From Aliivibrio fischeri (lineage in GTDB: Bacteria > Pseudomonadota > Gammaproteobacteria > Enterobacterales > Vibrionaceae): a DNA stretch of 64,000 bases. How positions within the stretch are numbered: position 1 is the stretch's first letter; each line of letters begins with the position of its first letter. A program made the translations under genes and the position numbers. The notes beneath the pieces were generated by a model. That model was not told the DNA's origin. It saw only the letters and a list, made by a program, of their open reading frames with translations, and made no database searches. Shown piece by piece: positions 61,847 through 64,000 of the stretch. The stretch is from positions 29,994 through 93,993 of the forward strand of contig NZ_WOBR01000016.1 of the NCBI RefSeq assembly GCF_009727955.1, in the 5' to 3' direction.

Positions 61847-62445
61847 GCCAGCATCTCCTCAACTTGCTTAACTGCAGCTGCAGTCATTAGAACCTTGTCG
61901 AATGCAACTAGAGATACTGGATCAATACCAGCAACGTCACGTGCGTCAACTTTGTATAGGTTACGAGCAGCTAAGAATAGATTCTCGTCTACTTCGCCAG
62001 TTACGATAAGAACATCGTTAAGCTCAAGCTCTTTAAGCTTAGCAACTAGCTCTTTAGTTTTTGGTGCTTCAACTGAGAAGTTATCTACAACGATCAGACG
62101 ATCTTGACGAACTAACTCAGAAAGAATGCTCTTAAGAGCACCACGGTACATTTTTTTGTTTACTTTTTGGCTGTGATCTTGTGGTTTCGCAGCAAAAGTA
62201 ACACCACCTGTACGCCAGATTGGGCTACGAATAGTACCCGCACGAGCTCGGCCTGTACCTTTTTGACGCCATGGCTTAGCGCCACCGCCAGATACTTCTG
62301 AACGTGTTTTTTGAGCACGAGTGCCTTGACGAGCACCTGCTGCATATGCAACAACTACTTGGTGTACAAGAGCTTCGTTAAACTCACGTCCGAAAGTAGT
62401 TTCGGAAACAGTTAGTGCATCAGCACCTTTAACCATTAATTCCAT
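61843..62445 (-). CDS. rplD: 50S ribosomal protein L4 (S10 operon autoregulator)
   Basis: 200-residue 23S-binding protein. In E. coli L4 also binds the S10 leader to stop transcription and translation of the operon. The tunnel loop [19 protein letters not shown] (about residues 57-75) is normal. Overlaps rplW by 4 bp. Confidence 0.98.
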
Positions 62446-62462
62446 TACTTACTCCTAAGACG

Positions 62463-63092
62463 TTATGCTTTAACAGCTGGTTTAACGATCACGTTGCCAC
62501 CTGTTGAGCCTGGTACTGCACCTTTAATAAGAAGCAGATTGCGCTCAGCGTCAACACGTACGATCTCTAGGTTTTGAGTCGTAACACGCTCAGCACCCAT
62601 GTGACCTGCCATTTTTTTGCCTTTGAATACGCGACCTGGAGTTTGACATTGGCCAATTGAACCCGGTGCACGGTGAGACAAAGAGTTACCGTGAGTCATA
62701 TCTTGAGTACGGAAGTTCCAACGCTTAACAGCGCCTTGGAAGCCCTTACCTTTAGATGTACCAGTAACGTCTACTTTTTTGATTTCGTTGAAAACTTCAA
62801 CAGTTAGCTCAGCGCCTACTGCGAATTCTTCACCGTTTTCTAAACGGAATTCCCAAAGACCACGACCTGCTTCAACACCTGCTTTCGCAAAGTGACCAGC
62901 TTCAGGTTTAGATACGCGGTTAGCTTTCTTAGAACCACAAGTAACTTGAATTGCATTGTAGCCATCAGTTTCAACAGTTTTCACTTGAGAAACACGGTTA
63001 GCTTCAACTTCAACAACAGTTACTGGGATAGAAACGCCTTCTTCGGTAAAGATGCGGGTCATGCCCACTTTACGACCGACTAGACCAATCAT
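62463..63092 (-). CDS. rplC: 50S ribosomal protein L3
   Basis: 209-residue early-assembly 23S protein. The loop [10 protein letters not shown] contains Q150, the glutamine that PrmB methylates in E. coli (the E. coli loop has N where this has C). 17 bp before rplD. Confidence 0.98.
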   Translation of the reverse strand: MIGLVGRKVGMTRIFTEEGVSIPVTVVEVEANRVSQVKTVETDGYNAIQVTCGSKKANRVSKPEAGHFAKAGVEAGRGLWEFRLENGEEFAVGAELTVEVFNEIKKVDVTGTSKGKGFQGAVKRWNFRTQDMTHGNSLSHRAPGSIGQCQTPGRVFKGKKMAGHMGAERVTTQNLEIVRVDAERNLLLIKGAVPGSTGGNVIVKPAVKA

Positions 63093-63104
63093 AATAATCT
63101 CCCC

Positions 63105-63684
<580 letters not shown>

Positions 63685-63691
63685 GCGATGC

Positions 63692-63719
63692 ATTATACAG
63701 ATCACACTTTTAGTTGCAA
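63692..63719 (-). promoter_or_regulatory. Promoter of the S10 operon
   Basis: On the minus strand TTGCAA (63714-63719) and a perfect TATAAT (63692-63697) are 16 bp apart, with an A+T-rich stretch just upstream that could serve as an UP element. Confidence 0.85.
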
Positions 63720-63768
63720 GCATTGTTTGAAAAACAAACGAAAAAAATTATATTTTCTTACAAGCAAC

Positions 63769-63796
63769 AAAAAAGGAAGCCGAAGCTTCCTTTTTT
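63769..63796 (-). terminator. Terminator after tuf
   Basis: AAGGAAGC and GCTTCCTT pair around a TTCG tetraloop (minus strand), followed by T. It separates the str operon's tuf gene from the S10 promoter. Confidence 0.92.
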
Positions 63797-63828
63797 AGTC
63801 ATGCGGAATATCGCAAAATCTTTAGCTA

Positions 63829-64000
63829 TTAAGCGAAGATTTTAGCAACAACACCAGCACCAACTGTACGGCCACCTTCACGGATCGCGAAGCGTAGACC
63901 TTCGTCCATTGCGATTGGAGCGATTAGCTCAACCGTCATTTGAACGTTGTCACCTGGCATTACCATTTCTACGCCTTCTGGTAGAGTGATGTCGCCTGTT
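63829..64000 (-). CDS. tuf: Elongation factor Tu, 3' end only
   Basis: The last 56 or so codons of EF-Tu, which brings aminoacyl-tRNA to the ribosome. The readable tail is [20 protein letters not shown] and ends [14 protein letters not shown] before the stop. Domain 3 of EF-Tu is recognised; the rest lies beyond the right edge. It lies upstream of S10 with its own terminator, as for the tuf gene of the str operon (rpsL-rpsG-fusA-tufA). Confidence 0.97.
   Translation of the reverse strand, partial: TGDITLPEGVEMVMPGDNVQMTVELIAPIAMDEGLRFAIREGGRTVGAGVVAKIFA

Overview
The window is a stretch of core chromosome from a gamma-proteobacterium of the Vibrionaceae, most likely the Aliivibrio (Vibrio) fischeri group. 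I infer this from the low G+C coding sequence, the protein sequences, and gene orders such as lptD-surA-pdxA-rsmA-apaH-folA, dnaB-alr, rapA-rluA, and tuf followed by the S10, spc and alpha ribosomal operons. No prophage, insertion sequence, CRISPR array, plasmid gene or tRNA is visible. The assignment rests on recognition alone, because no database search was possible.

Layout, 1-13.7 kb: the 5' part of dusA (minus) stands divergent from zur and a stand-alone cheX. pgi, a POTRA-less Omp85-type outer-membrane barrel, alr and dnaB follow on the minus strand. A DUF481 outer-membrane protein faces a TetR / membrane-fusion / RND efflux operon, which carries two identical-arm palindromes upstream of the regulator. 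13.7-20.5 kb: the leucine operon, with promoter, leader peptide (leuL), attenuator and leuABCD, then a DUF547 lipid/periplasm-type secreted protein and djlA. 20.7-29.2 kb: lptD-surA-pdxA-rsmA, then apaH (apaG is absent from its usual place), folA, and a two-gene ThrE-type threonine/serine exporter. 29.2-34.3 kb: obgE-rpmA-rplU divergent from ispB, then mdh and argR.

34.6-39 kb: a TAXI-type TRAP transporter (binding protein, fused permease with a PDZ-like tail, and a UspA protein). 39-49.7 kb: rluA and rapA; thiBPQ behind a TPP riboswitch; ubiX and mpl; fbp. 49.8-64 kb: the complete alpha, spc and S10 ribosomal operons, all on the minus strand, ending with the 3' part of an EF-Tu gene. The alpha leader shows the S4-binding pseudoknot pairing directly in sequence, and the S10 operon has a near-consensus promoter with a long leader.

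Most of the window is housekeeping: translation, secretion, outer-membrane biogenesis, central carbon metabolism, cofactors and amino acids. I found no convincing new multi-gene system. The places most worth a second look are the barrel-only Omp85 protein coupled to alanine racemase, the paired palindromes in front of the TetR/RND operon, the three heptamer tandem arrays, the 54-bp inverted repeat before obgE, the loss of apaG from its operon, the TRAP-permease/UspA pairing, and the altered cysteine set of LptD.
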